Source of the DNA: Oxytricha trifallax
Taxonomy: Eukaryota; Ciliophora; Spirotrichea; Sporadotrichida; Oxytrichidae
Assembly (NCBI GenBank): GCA_000711775.1
Contig: ARYC01000709.1
Span: forward strand, 48,999-112,998
Direction: 5' to 3'
DNA length: 64,000 nucleotides
Shown here: one piece after another, positions 46,560-57,870 of the stretch
Layout of the letters: each line of letters starts with the position of its first letter
Position numbering within the stretch: the stretch's first letter is position 1
Notes under the pieces: model-generated
Told to the model about the DNA's origin: nothing
What the model saw: the letters and a program-made list of their open reading frames with translations, nothing else
The model's database searches: none
Position numbers and translations under genes: made by a program

Positions 46560-47740
46560 CACTATTTAAATTACTCATAAATTGTAAGTATAATGTCTTC
46601 AAGGGCTTTAATTATACACTTATGAAAGCATGAGCTTGCCCAATCTACATTGAGCATCAATATAGCTTAACATATCTCTACTATCATAAGTTCCCTAATA
46701 TACAGTTTTTTCCCTTTAACGGCAAAAAGTAGTTTCTTTTATTACTTTAGCTCCGCTCTCATTTGTAGAATGTTTTACTTTTAAATTTATGCAAACATTT
46801 TCTATTGGGGCCAATTAAAAATGATAGGACCCAAGAAACATGATAGGGATTTGATTGTATTTAAGCTTCTCTATTAAATATTTACTTCGATGGTATGAAG
46901 CATTGTCTAGCATAAAGAAATGCTTTGCATAATTCAGCTGCGAGGCGCAGGATAAAGTACAGAACTATTTTACTTTGTATTCTTCCTGTGTTTACAGTAA
47001 AATAAGCCTGATTATTGTTGCTAAGCGCCCCAATGATACTGATGTCTTTTAATCTAGAGGACCCAGTAGTATGGTTCAATTTTCCTTTATTACACAACCA
47101 TTTAGTTTAGTTTTAGCTAAACCTTAGCAAACTTTCATCTATACTAATAATTGTTTTATCTTCATGAAGATTTTTTTGGAAAAAGTAAGCTGACATTGAT
47201 CTTTGGAGTTTAGATTTTGTCATATTAACCCGCGGGCTGAGATAGTATCACTTTTTATAGGTTAAGTTTCTTTTCTGTTTCAGAGACTTTCTTATACTCG
47301 ATAGAGAAAGATTTACATTAAGTTAAGAGCTTATCTGACTCTTTAATTTTGTACAGCTGAATTGCTCATCACTACAATTTATACTTTAATCTATAAAGCT
47401 TATAACTATATGTTTAAACTTTTTAAACTATCTACTTTTGGGATATGATTACTATTACCAATCAATTCTATCAATGGTCAAGGACTCTTTTGCTTGTTTG
47501 TAACTAAATTTGTTATTTTTGCAAGTTTTTTAATTAGAGCCTTTAATTAGTGCTTTATTCATATCACTACTAGACTTAGATTCTTCTAGCGAATCCGGAT
47601 GAGGTTAGCTAAGTTAGTTGATTTAACTTTATATGTTGTCTTTAACGGTTGTTTATATGGCTTCGCTTTATTGGTTAGAGCATAAACGTTTCTATAGGTA
47701 CTAGTCTTCTTATGTTGTGTCAATGTCTTTCTTATACTTA
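46560..47740 (-). pseudogene. Tc1/IS630-type DD34E transposase, distinct from TBE
   Basis: From about 47735 the minus strand has a basic N-terminal region (KAKPYKQPLKTTYKVKS), then SIRKSLKQKRNLTYKK (helix-turn-helix linker typical of the superfamily). Then TIISIDESLLRF (first Asp, near 47138), a clean stretch SRLKDISIIGALSNNNQAYF, FFMLDNASYHRSKYLIEKL (second Asp, 46905) and YHFQLAPIEN (Glu, about 46803). There are 34 residues between the last two catalytic positions. Three or more frame breaks. The sequence is unlike the TBE transposases here. No terminal repeats were identified, though a small inverted-repeat element lies at its 5' end. Confidence 0.85.
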
Positions 47741-47757
47741 AATATTATCAATGCTCT

Positions 47758-48023
47758 TAAAACACCATTAGTCAATTAAGAACAAAGATTGGGAGATAAG
47801 AACAATTAAATTAAAACATAAATATTATTGGCTGAAATTAATTATAATTAGACTAAAATCAAATTTACACATCCTGATTGGTTTATTTTATAGAGACAAT
47901 TAATCGAACCAATAGTTTTAATAATTAGACTAATTATAATTAATTTCAGCCAATAATAATTATGTTTTAATTTAATTGTTCTTATCTCCCAATCTTTGTT
48001 CTTAATTGACTAATGGGGTTTTA
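47758..48023. mobile_element. Small inverted-repeat element, 266 bp
   Basis: Arms of about 85 bp begin TAAAACMCCATTAGTC and include AATTAAGAACAAAGATTGGG and TATTATTGGCTGAAATTAA. The centre is unique. It lies between the transposase pseudogene and another coding-like stretch. Tips resemble a single C4A4 unit but are not TBE termini. Confidence 0.8.
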
Positions 48024-48520
48024 TCACGCTTTCCAAAATCTCATTCTGAGATAAGGCTTAATTTAAAATGGAGGACTACTAAATATTGTGCTAATTCTTT
48101 CTTGAGTCCTATAGTAAAGCTTAAGGGGCTTCCAAAATTCTTTAGTCTTTTATTTTTCTCTCTAATTAATTTAGGGCTTATTAATTGAGCTGAAATACCT
48201 TAATTGGCTGAGGTCATTTGCTTCCTATTTATATGAGCGTAGATGTTGAGTACTATTATAACTCTTTGGAATGGATTGAATGCTCATCATCACTGCTATT
48301 ATCTGAAGAAGTATTCACATCTCAATGTTAGCACCCTCGATTAGGATTCAAAAAATAGTCTGTAATTTTGTTTCTTAAAGCTCTTAACTTTTTCATTTTA
48401 TCAATGACAATTTTACTAAGAGCGTAGTAGGAATTCTCTATGGAAAAATGCGTACTGTCAAAAATGATTCTTCGATTTAGTAAAGAGGCCCTGTTTATAC
48501 AATATATAAAATTATTTAAT
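48024..48520 (-). pseudogene. Coding-like fragment with a possible transposase helix-turn-helix
   Basis: The minus strand contains MKKLRALRNKITDYFLNPNR (about 48400) and, after breaks, KRLKNFGSPLSFTIGLKKEL then AQYLVVL (about 48060-48150). The latter is reminiscent of the second DNA-binding helix of CENP-B/pogo-type transposases. Similarity is short and may be chance. Confidence 0.25.
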
Positions 48521-48574
48521 TAAAACTGTATATTAATTAATTAAAACTTTATCTGTTTGAATACGAAAAATTAA

Positions 48575-49395
48575 ATGGACCTTAATATGAACTACCCCCA
48601 AGTTAACGTTTATCAGATCTGCTAAAAGGTTGGTAGTAAGAAAGAATTGTATGATTTTCTTTCACAAGATTGGAATGCCTATATACCTAAAATCACATGC
48701 AACAACATTTACTTTTTAAAGGCTATTATTAACGGTGAAAAATATAAGTAATTTTCTTTAACCTGTTTTAGAATATGAAATGAAGTAATCATAACTGCGG
48801 TGCCTTAGATTGAGGGATTAACAGCAGACGACTTTATAAAATTTTCGGAGAACCGGCAAGATATGCTAAAGTTCCTGCCAGATCAATGTGATTGTATCCG
48901 CCTTGACAAAAGGTGGATCTGTGACGTTTTAATGTCGCTTGACAGAGAGGGTATAAGCGAGATGATTCATAGTGCTAAAGGCCAGAGACTTGATAGGATA
49001 AATAAAAGCCAAAATCTCATGGTCACAATGCGCCCAGAGTTCGCATAAGTTGCAGAACTCATTGCAATTTAGCTGTAAGCATTAACACTTAACTTAACTT
49101 ATAGAGTAAAAAGGACGCTCCTCATACTTATTGAAAGCAACCTCTCAAAGAAAAAGAAGGTAAAGAGAGATTGAGGAGGTTAAAGGAGAGAAGTTTAATT
49201 AAACTAGAGCAAGTAAAAATAACTTGAGCAAAATAAAAGAGTGCGCCAGGAGATGATATGCTAGGGAACAATTGGAGGAATTCAATGACTACAAGCAAGT
49301 GGTAATGAACTTGCACTAAGCAGGCATCATTAATGAAGAAGGCAATCCATTGGTACATCCCTTAACTTAAATGACAACAATAATAATATGCATTG
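48575..49395 (+). pseudogene. Hypothetical protein, frame-interrupted
   Basis: ATG 48575 begins MDLNMNYPQVNVYQICQKVG and continues YIPKITCNNIYFLKAIINGE. After an intron-like GTAATTTT...TTTTAG (48748-48771) and a TGA, a long clean frame resumes: IEGLTADDFIKFSENRQDML, DCIRLDKRWICDVLMSLDRE, MVTMRPEFAQVAELIA. Lys/Glu-rich blocks and FNDYKQVVMNLHQAG close it near 49370. It converges on the large minus-strand gene (ends about 110 bp apart). Family unknown. Confidence 0.5.
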
Positions 49396-49504
49396 ATAAG
49401 TTAAGAGGGAGTTAGCGAATTAAGTAATTTAATTCAAACTTAATAAATTTGTATGAATATTTTGCGATATTTACTGAAAAACGAATCGTCTTTGCTTCCT
49501 TTTC

Positions 49505-52500
49505 TCAATCATTCGTGAACTCTTCATACTTTTACCTTACTTCTTGTTACTCTTTTTGTAAGGTGTTCCCTCTTATTTCATTGATTTTGGTCGTTGAAGG
49601 TTATCTTAGACTGGGAATATCAAACTAAAACTCTTTTGGTTTAGTAAGTTAATCTAGCATATTTAAATGCTTTTTGTTAACTTTCATTAACTAATTCTTA
49701 CTCTTTTAGAGTTCCTTCTGTTTTTTCTTAGTTGTAATCATCTCTTTCGTCGACAATCCTTCCGGTGCATTAGATTGAACTAATTTGGGAACTTTTTTCA
49801 TCTTCCTTATTTCTTCACAAATGCTGTTTGGCTTGCTCTCTTTATTAAATAGTGAATCAATTGATCTAGTCTCCTCTTTGGTGTTTAGTTGTTCTTTGCT
49901 TTTCTTTTTGTCTTGTTATTTCGGGGAATCCTAAAATGAAGGCTTTTAAGGAGGGCTTTGCTGTTTGCTAATCGAAACTTGGCTTACTTCGGCAACTCTA
50001 TTTGTTTCTTCAAATGCTCTAATCTCTCTGTCGTAAGAAGCCTCATGTTCATTATTATCTCTGAGGGAGTCTTCAGCAGACATAAACAGCTATTTTTATT
50101 GCCTTTGCTCATATTTCTGACTTAAGGTTGTTTGCAGCTTCGAGAATTTGAGATGATTTTCATTTTCTAAGAAGTCTTATCGCAGTTGGATAACTTGCTC
50201 CACTGTGTCTTGAGATCCGCTGTCGAGCAAACCATTTCGGAGCTGTCCTTTGTTTTCCAGTCGACTTATCCTCCCAATTATTTTCTTGTGTTTAACGCTT
50301 TGAAAAGACGTCACAAATCACTAAGTATAGCCCACTATTATCTTTGATCTCCTTGCTCGTTTAGAGATCTGTCCCTCTTCCTTAAATATCATAATATCAG
50401 AACACCAAACCTCTTATTACTATTTTTCACATTGAATCTCCCCTCTATGTAAGCATCTGCTTTTGAGCCCTTAACATCTCTCATGCTATAGAATTGGAGC
50501 TTTCTAAACCTTATAAAATTCTGTCAATGAGTAAAAATTGTTTTATTTTCCAAGAATTAAAGAATAATCAAGTTTTTCTCTATAGTATTTATTAATATAT
50601 TACTAATTAAATAATTAAAATCGCACTCCAACCCAAACGATCATAAATTTGAGTTAGAGTGCGGAATAAATTAGAAAATAAATATAAATATATGATCACT
50701 TTTAAAAATAACATTTCATTTATTACAAACGACATTATATTTTAATTAATAAATTTTAAATCATAAAAAAATAATATATTTAACTTTTTAATTGATTGGT
50801 TTTGAAAATTAACTATATAATCTAATTTAATTACTGTAATATGTAATATATTTATTTATTAATTAAAACCTAATGTCGTTTGTAATAAACGAAATGTTAT
50901 TTTTAAAAGTGATCATATATTTATATTTATTTTCTAATTTATTCCGCATTCTAACTCAAATTTATGATCGTTTGGGTTGGAGTGCGATTCTAATTATTTA
51001 ATTAATAATATATTAATAAATACTATAGAGAAAAACTTGATTATTCTTTAATTCTTGGAAAATAAAACAATTTTTACTCAATAATTTGATAAGCTCCAGA
51101 GGCCACTAAAATTACGGGGGTAAGGATAGTTTGCTTCATGCTAAGCTCATAAAGGTATTTGCAATACTCTTGCTAGCAGGAGTTAAATAAAACATTCTAG
51201 AGCTAGCATTTCTTGTCTGATTTTAAAGAATTCAATGCAGGAAATTTTATTTCTTTTGCCCCGAATGCAAGTTCTAAACATGTTTCCTCTTTTTAGGTAA
51301 ACAAGGACCCTGTTAGGCAAATAAGCTACTTGCTGTTCCTAAATATTTAATCCAATCTGAGATTGCCGTTGGATTCCCTTAAAAAATGAACCAGTCATAA
51401 CATCTACTATCAGTGTTGAATCTTTCAGAAATTACTTAAACTTGGGCTCTGCAATCTGTGTTTCAAAATACCGTTGAGTCATATAGTATAAACCCAGTTG
51501 AGCCTCGTACTAATTGTAATTAATGTTGAGATTGTCCTAAAGAATTATATTCTCGAATCTTATTTCATCCCTGAGAATTAAGTAATCATTTTTCCATAGT
51601 ATAATGGTGCTTCTCTGATTTTGTTTTGTAAGTATCACAGGCATCATGGCACAGAGCAGTGTCTTGCCGTTTCCAATGCCAAAATTCAAGAACTAGTACT
51701 TTTCCTGGGACCACATTCCGTAATTTAGGCAGAGCTTTTACAAAGATAGAAAGTTGAAGCGCAGTTGCTTTTCTAGCTATTTTAGTTGGTCTTATTGTTT
51801 TGTTACATTATCTTGCATGTCGCAGCAAAACTAATAAACAGGCTTGTTATCTTTGTTATTTTTCTTGAATTCTCCAACCATTTTGTAAAATTGCTAGCAG
51901 GAGAGATCCTCTATCTACTTTGGATTTTTGAGAATCTGTTTTAAGCTATTTTAGTTTCCGCTTATATGGTCAGCTATAATGTCAAGCCTATTTTTAATGC
52001 CCTTTTCAATCTGAATAAAAGTAATTTGCTTCACAAAATTGACAATGTCTGAAACTTTGTTAACCCAGTTTGAATTTCTTTCTTTCAATTCCACTGATAT
52101 TTAAGCTATCAGTAAAGAAAAAATTCCCTTAACCAATGTAGTCCCACTTTTAAACAAATATCTCCTTGATACTATTTATCATCGAATCTAGTTCTTGATA
52201 AGTTTTAGACTAGCTGAGGGCACATATTTGAACAAAATCTCGAACGAAATTTATTTGAATCTCGCTGATTAATCTCAAGCCTTTATTCTGTTTCAGTAAT
52301 AAAATAAAAGGTTTATTCAAGCATTGCAATGTGTTTGGCAAGAGTCTAATTACTTAGGCGTCAACTTTGAACAGCGAGAATGTTTCAACCATTAATGGAA
52401 AGATTTCAATGTTTTTGCTATCTAGCAATACCAACGCTTCTTGTAACTATGAGAACGACTCTACTTCGTTGTTAAATATATAGTTTGCCTGCTCCATTTT

Positions 52501-53366
52501 TTACTCTGAGTTGGTTATTTAGCCAAGCAATATCATAGAGTTCTTTAATAGGTCTTAGTCAATTATTATCGTCTCCTTTCAATAGTATAGCAAAGATTAA
52601 ACAAATAGCCTCGTTTTTATCTAGAGGTCCATCATTGAGTTATAGTTCAGTTCGTGGATGAGGCTAAACATTTCGTCGCAAAAGTTTGAGGAACACATGG
52701 TTTTGAGGTTAATTAATAATTCTAGGAGTCTCTGGCTATTTCTTGAACAAATTTCCTCAATGAAATGAATATCTCTCTGGTGCCTTTAAAAGCATGTATT
52801 CTTGTAGGTAGTTTGAAGTTAGCTCAGATTATATTTTAGCTCCGTAGTTAGCTTTAGGGGTAAGCGAGTTTTGTTGGCTGAATGCGCCACTCTTGTTGGT
52901 GTAGAAGGGTATGTATTATGATTACGCCTAACTTATTTCATCTCTTACTTTTCTTGGTCATCCAATCTATTTACAGAGTAGGCTTGGACAGATTTTGAGA
53001 AGGATTTTATGTTTTGTTCAGGATATACTTACTGATAAAGCGAGGCAGATCCTTTGAGTTTTTGAGAACTTTAAACTCGTCAAGCTCAAGCAACTTTTCT
53101 ATATTGTAATTTTGTTGAGGAAGAATCAGCTTCGCCTTGTCGATGAGATGTGGGAGCTCGGCATCTTTATATATAGCTTTCCTCCCTATTCTCTTTGAGT
53201 TATCATCCCTATCTTCTTCTTTGTTTGTAGAGTCCTTAGACTCAGGGGCAACAAATTAATTTTCTAATTATGAAGCTGGTTAAATGTTTGATTGTCCAAC
53301 AATCAAGTCACCATTGAATTCTCTAATTGAATTGGTGGATTTGGAGCTTTAGTCCTGCTTACTCAT
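49505..53366 (-). pseudogene. Large protein (~1,100 aa) with SecA-like P-loop region, split by an inserted element
   Basis: Starts at ATG 53366 (MSKQDQSSKSTNSIREFNGD) and ends at TGA 49505-49507. N-terminal third: DAELPHLIDKAKLILPQQN, then after a frame break a long helical region. Near 51690 is a Walker A, NFGIGNGKTLLCAMMPVIL, followed by IILWKNDYLILRDEIRFEN; the NDYLxxRD string is characteristic of the SecA DEAD-like motor domain. The DEAD box itself is not evident; STLIVDVMTGSFF may occupy its place. An element at 50528-51080 interrupts the gene, after which FYSMRDVKGSKADAYIEG and about 250 clean codons of Gln/Glu/Lys-rich C terminus follow. Four or five frame breaks in all. Probably a ciliate-specific ATPase; role unknown. 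Confidence 0.65.
50528..51080. mobile_element. Inverted-repeat element with a hairpin in each arm, 553 bp
   Basis: Tips TGAGTAAAAATTGTTTTATT and complement, arms about 230 bp and nearly identical. Each arm has an imperfect 42-nt hairpin (CGCACTCCAACCC...TTAGAGTGCG, 50622-50663 and 50945-50986). Inserted in the large SecA-like gene. Architecture parallels 22490-23040. Confidence 0.88.
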
Positions 53367-53537
53367 ATATATTTGCACTTTTTCTTAATTAACGTGGGCA
53401 ATTATCTTAATTTAAATTATTAAGTTTTATTTAAGATTCTTAATTAAATCTTAATTAGCTTTTTTATCATTTTTACCAGTCTTAATTACACAATACCCTG
53501 AAAAAGTTTATAAAGCAGAAAGTTCACCCGCCTAGAG
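53367..53537. promoter_or_regulatory. Divergent intergenic region
   Basis: 171 bp of very AT-rich sequence with repeated TTAATT/AATTAA steps separates two apparent start codons pointing away from each other (53366 minus, 53538 plus). A shared bidirectional promoter is inferred from position only. Confidence 0.3.
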
Positions 53538-54480
53538 ATGAGCAGGAGGTCCACTAGGTTATCAACAGCGAGTAATGACAAGGCTTAATCTGCCTGCAAA
53601 AATTCTGAGAGGCTAGATTAATTGATAGACGACCACCGATCACCAACAGATTGGTAAAAAAACAGAAAAATTTGGGCGCTTTTCTTAATTTAAAATTAAG
53701 AATTAATTAAGATGACTTAAATTAGGAGGAATTAATAAGAAAATTTAAGAAGCTGTCTGCAATAGTAAGGAGGGATCATCCTGCTGTATAAACATACTCA
53801 AAAAGCTCTAAAGGTTTTATGAACCCTAAATCGAATTGCTAAGTCATTCCTAGGGGGAGCTTCCTCAGGTTTGAAAGATCAATCAAAGACATTCCCACCT
53901 TAGTTAATGTAACTTTAGTAACCTCACTACTAGGAACGAATTAATTATATCAAACTATAGAACTAGTTTGTGAGAGTTCTAGAAAAGTCATGGGGTTTGG
54001 CTTAGATTAACAGTCTGTGGAAGTTTTTGAATAAAGTGTTTCAGAATATTCATAAAAAATTCTCCTGTTGCAAGCTTTATATATATACATTCAAAAAGTA
54101 GATTAATTTGCATTCAATTTATTTTCAAGAATTTTAACCTTATCATATATGAACTTCATTAAAATATAGTGTTATACATTTACAATTTATAATGGGAAAT
54201 CGATAAATTAAAATGAAATAAATAATTAGAAAATGGAAACCTTTAGAGATCAACGCTTATGGTGCGGTTACATTCGCAAAAAATGTAAGTTACAAAAAAC
54301 ATATCTAAATTTTATTTTTTAAAGAGGGTCAACCCAGTAAGAACCGGTATAGCACCAGAGAGACAATTTGCAGTAGAACTGAACAGAAGAGAGATTCAAC
54401 GAAATCAAGAAGAAAATGTCCGATTATCTTAAGAAGAGTGGTTAAATAAAAAAACGTTCTTATAATTCACATTTTGATAA
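53538..54480 (+). pseudogene. Hypothetical protein with probable 40-nt intron
   Basis: ATG 53538 gives 94 clean codons to TGA 53822 (MSRRSTRLSTASNDKAQSAC ... DDHRSPTDWQ). From about 53700 a second frame carries a more protein-like continuation: EELIRKFKKLSAIVRRDHPA, CQVIPRGSFLRFERSIKDIP, TIELVCESSRKVMGFG. Further on, EINAYGAVTFAKN meets GTAAGT...TTTTTTAAAG (54284-54323), then RVNPVRTGIAPERQFAVELN and IQRNQEENVRLSQEEW in phase. Divergent from the SecA-like gene. A degenerate copy of the last part lies at 11.86-12.01 kb. Confidence 0.5.
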
Positions 54481-54789
54481 TTATAATAAGTATTCTGTTA
54501 AGCTGATTAAATTTACATTTTAAAATAAACATTTTCACTTATTTTTCATAATTATCTAATATTATATACCAAATATTTGGTATTTCATTAGTACAGAGAG
54601 GACAATATTATTGTTGAGATACAGAAGTCTACTAATATCAGATGGAATCTATATAGTGAATAAATTTCTTCCTTGCTTGAATGGTGATTAGATTCCATGT
54701 TATTAAAGATATTGATTAATTGAAGAAAAGATTAAGTAATAAATATATAAAAATTAGTAAAAAATTTGGTTTATAAATGTGATAAAAAT

Positions 54790-55232
54790 CAAATTATAAA
54801 AATGAAAAAAAATTTAGTGCAGAAAATTAACCTAAACATTTTTTTATCATAAACCGGTGCAGGAAATTTTCCCCTCCCAAATTTTATGATAAAATATTAA
54901 AAATTCTGATTTTATAAAAAATTAAGCAATATGTGTGAGATAATTATTTACTATTGACAATGATTTGAGGAAAAATTAATCTGAAAATTTATTTTTTACA
55001 AAAACTCAAAAATTAGTTTAATTAAGATAATAAGGTCACTCTATTAAACATGCAAAATTTTAGAATGGAGTTTTATATTTCATCAATCGCCCAACTTATT
55101 AATATGGTAACAATGTAAGGTTTACTCATAAAAAAAGGTCTAAAGTTGCGGGGAAGTTTCCTGCACCGGTTTATGAAGAAAAAAAAAGTTTTAGGGAAGT
55201 TTCCTGCACTCTTTTTTATTTTTTATAATTTT
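54790..55232. mobile_element. Inverted-repeat element carrying a tandem GTGCAGGAAACTTCCC motif
   Basis: Each arm (about 95 bp) contains two copies of the motif: GTGCAGAAAATTAACC plus ACCGGTGCAGGAAATTTTCC on the left, and GGGAAGTTTCCTGCACCGG plus AGGGAAGTTTCCTGCACT on the right. A fifth copy lies outside at about 55594-55610 and a relative near 43190-43205. The 3' end of the adjacent minus-strand ORF runs into the right arm. Confidence 0.7.
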
Positions 55233-55361
55233 ATTTTATTAATTAAATTAACCTTTATAACAACTATCACAAACTTCAGGACTAATTTCATTGCTATAAT
55301 TATGCTTTAATTTATTAATCTTTAGTAAATATCTCTCTTCAGATTCCAACAACTCTGACAT
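55085..55361 (-). CDS. Small acidic/Cys-containing ORF running into an inverted-repeat element
   Basis: ATG 55361 begins MSELLESEERYLLKINKLKH and continues NEISPEVCDSCYKG before becoming Lys/Gln-rich as it enters the element at 55232; TGA near 55085. The first 40 residues look genuine, the rest is element-derived. Either a truncated gene or a chance frame. Confidence 0.35.
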
Positions 55362-55917
55362 TTTTCATCTGATATTTGTAGGTTCTGTTATAGTAATTCC
55401 AAATATTTAATCCAATTGTTATTGAAATTCTGATTGAATTTTTATTGTTCTTACCATGCCTATATAATATTAGACTATATTTTCTTGAAATATTTCCATG
55501 ATGAGCAATATGCTCTTAATAATTATTGGGTAAAAAAATATTAAATTTGTTAATTTATGATAAATTTATTTAATTTACATAAATAATGTAATGCGTGCAG
55601 GAAACTTCCCCCCCTCAAGTTTTATAATTTCTTGAATTAAATTTAGAATCATTTTTATAATCAAGGTTGATAATTTACTATTTTACAATCAATTACTCTT
55701 TTATTGTTGTGGAAGTTTGAGTTAATTCATTTGTATTTCATAATTTATGATTCGTAATCCATCATAGTTTTTTTTTACCTGTGATTATATGTAATAAGAG
55801 TTTGATTGAAATTCCTGACGCTTTAGTCTAAATTATGAAATAAATTAGTAGATTTATTTCTTAAATTTTACTTATAAATTTCTTAATAAGTAAATCGAGC
55901 TTGCTTTAAGAGTCAGC

Positions 55918-56496
55918 TCATTTATTAGGTTTAAGTAAATCAGCTAATGGTTGAAGTAAATTATCATAACTATGTTCTTTCTATTACTTTTTAACATTTA
56001 AATATGAAACTTTACTCTCAAGATTAAATTAAAATATTTGAGGAGATAAAACAAGCTTCTCATATTGTCTTAGAGTGATCATCTGATTTTTATCGACCCT
56101 TTATTTTGGCTTGCTAATCTTGGTTTAAAGTTGTTTAGAAAAGGCTTATGAGTTCTTATGAGTTATATACTACCTTATAATATAATAATTTATATAATAG
56201 TGACCGTTAGTAGTTAGATTAAGTTTTTTACGTTAATAGTTTAAAGTCAATATTATTGCCTTAGTTTTAGCTTCTTTATCAACTCGAGACAGCTCTAAAT
56301 TAATTTACATTTTCTTTATTAGATCTATGACAAGAGATTTATCTTCAATTTACTGAAGTTGCTAATCATTTAATCGAAGACTCTATAATTTGTCATTAAA
56401 GCCATATAAAACAACTCTTTTCAGTCCTTGGCTTAAATTGGATTATTTGTTTGAAAAAGTATTTTAAACAGAAAAAAAGTTTGTATCTGAAAACAT
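55918..56496 (-). CDS. Hypothetical protein, 192 aa, intact
   Basis: ATG 56496 to TGA 55918-55920, 193 codons with no interruption. Begins MFSDTNFFSVQNTFSNKQSN and includes QGLKRVVLYGFNDKLQSLRL, LVIDLIKKMQINLELSRVDK, TLRQYEKLVLSPQIFQFNLE and LLQPLADLLKPNK at the end. Good mix of acidic and basic residues. No family recognised. A further coding-like stretch in the same frame continues beyond the TGA (SKLDLLIKKFISKIQEINLL). Among the better-preserved ORFs in the window. Confidence 0.5.
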
Positions 56497-56690
56497 GATA
56501 TTTGTTTTGTAAGATTGTGATCAATCCTCCACTCATATTTATATTTAATCAAATAGGAAATAATTATGAATAGAAAAATTCTTTAAAGCAAATAAATATA
56601 TAGCACATATTTAAAATGTTTATAAAGTTATAAGAATATTTAAAAATAGGATTTAATTTTATAATTATTTTTATATTATTGTGGTCCCAG

Positions 56691-57377
56691 GGAATTGCTT
56701 CTATTATTCTCAGTGAATGTTGGTTCTAGCAAAGCGGCTGGCTAACAGAGGTGATAAAATATGAAGATGGGTAGGAGCTGGAAGACTATGGTAAAGGAAA
56801 GGTTATGTGTTCAAAGGAGAAGTTGGCAATAGTGGTAGTGATGATAAATAAAGAAATGTAAATAAAGCAGCACAACTAACTGTCCCAAAAAAAGTAGAAT
56901 AAACAATTGAATTATTATATAAAATTTTGCAAGAGATTTTGACATTGATTGCATTTTTTAATTCTTGTGTGCAAAAAAGCTAAATAAATTTAATTGGCTT
57001 CAGGTTTTGGCATTTTACGATACGATTTCACTACTTTTCGATGGTTCTTGAAAAATTCATTCTCAATCCCTGAACTTCTCGACCCACGGATAGTGTTAAC
57101 AATAGGGCTGCTGACCACATATACGCAATTTTATGCCCGATTTCATAAAGTCTTCTTTGAGATCGGAAGCATTGAACATTTGGAGTGACTAGAAATTGTG
57201 AAACGGAGGGCTTAGAGACCTCTTAGAAGAAACGCAATTCCTTCCACAGGTTATTCAATCATAGATTTTCATAGGGAAATCGAAGTCAGATTTGAAAAAT
57301 AATAAGCAGTTCAAAAGTTAGCTAAGGCCAGAGAAGGCCCTAAGAGCCCTTTATACTAATATATATAAATATATTGA
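56691..57377 (+). pseudogene. Hypothetical protein; one frame with three in-frame TGAs
   Basis: A single frame runs 229 codons interrupted only by TGA at 56940, 56946 and 57186. Text includes GWLTEVIKYEDGQELEDYGK, then FGILRYDFTTFRWFLKNSF, DPRIVLTIGLLTTYTQFYAR, and after the last TGA LEIVKRRAQRPLRRNAIPST and REIEVRFEK. It is GC-richer than its surroundings. Either a decayed macronuclear-destined segment, or an intron covers the first two TGAs. Family not recognised. Confidence 0.45.
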
Positions 57378-57490
57378 ACTAAATTTTAATTTTTTTGTTT
57401 TTTAATTTAAAATTTGAAATAGAAATATTGTCTGTTTTTAAATAATATTAAGAATCGTTTATTAACAGTTTTTAAAATGTTTGATTTTTT

Positions 57491-57870
57491 ACTAGTTATA
57501 CAATCACTCATTTCAATGCCAGCTAAAATATTTCCTTTCAGCTACAGTTCCTGTCTAATCAGGTAGTCTAGTTTATTGTCAGGCTCAAGTAGTTAAAATT
57601 CTAGATAAAATTAGCTGAAAATCTTTTTGGAATATTTGGGTGCCTTTTTGAGCTTCTTGAACCTAGATTTGTTGATGAAAATTAACTAAGTAGGCCAAAT
57701 AGATCATGATTCCATTTCTTGGTACAATTAGCAGAAGTCTATAAAGAAAATGGTTGATAGCAGAAGAAAACTAGAGAGGCTAGAGGGTGGTGCAGCTGGC
57801 AATTAAGAAAAGAAAAAAATTTAATCGGCATCTCAAGCAAGGAATAAAAGTATTAAATCTTTAAAAATAA
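57491..57870 (+). pseudogene. Hypothetical protein fragment
   Basis: An open frame from about 57485 (SYTITHFNASQNISFQLQFL, KLAENLFGIFGCLFELLEPR) meets TGA at 57707-57709, resumes FHFLVQLAEVYKENG, and meets another TGA at 57755. An overlapping ATG frame MVDSRRKLERLEGG follows. Likely one decayed gene. Confidence 0.4.

Noticed and set aside
46882-48188. Tc1-like transposase and the 266-bp inverted-repeat element as one transposon
   Set aside because: The inverted-repeat element is self-contained and no matching repeat lies on the other side of the transposase.
49128-49358. 76-aa minus-strand standard-code frame
   Set aside because: Shadow of the plus-strand gene ending near 49395.
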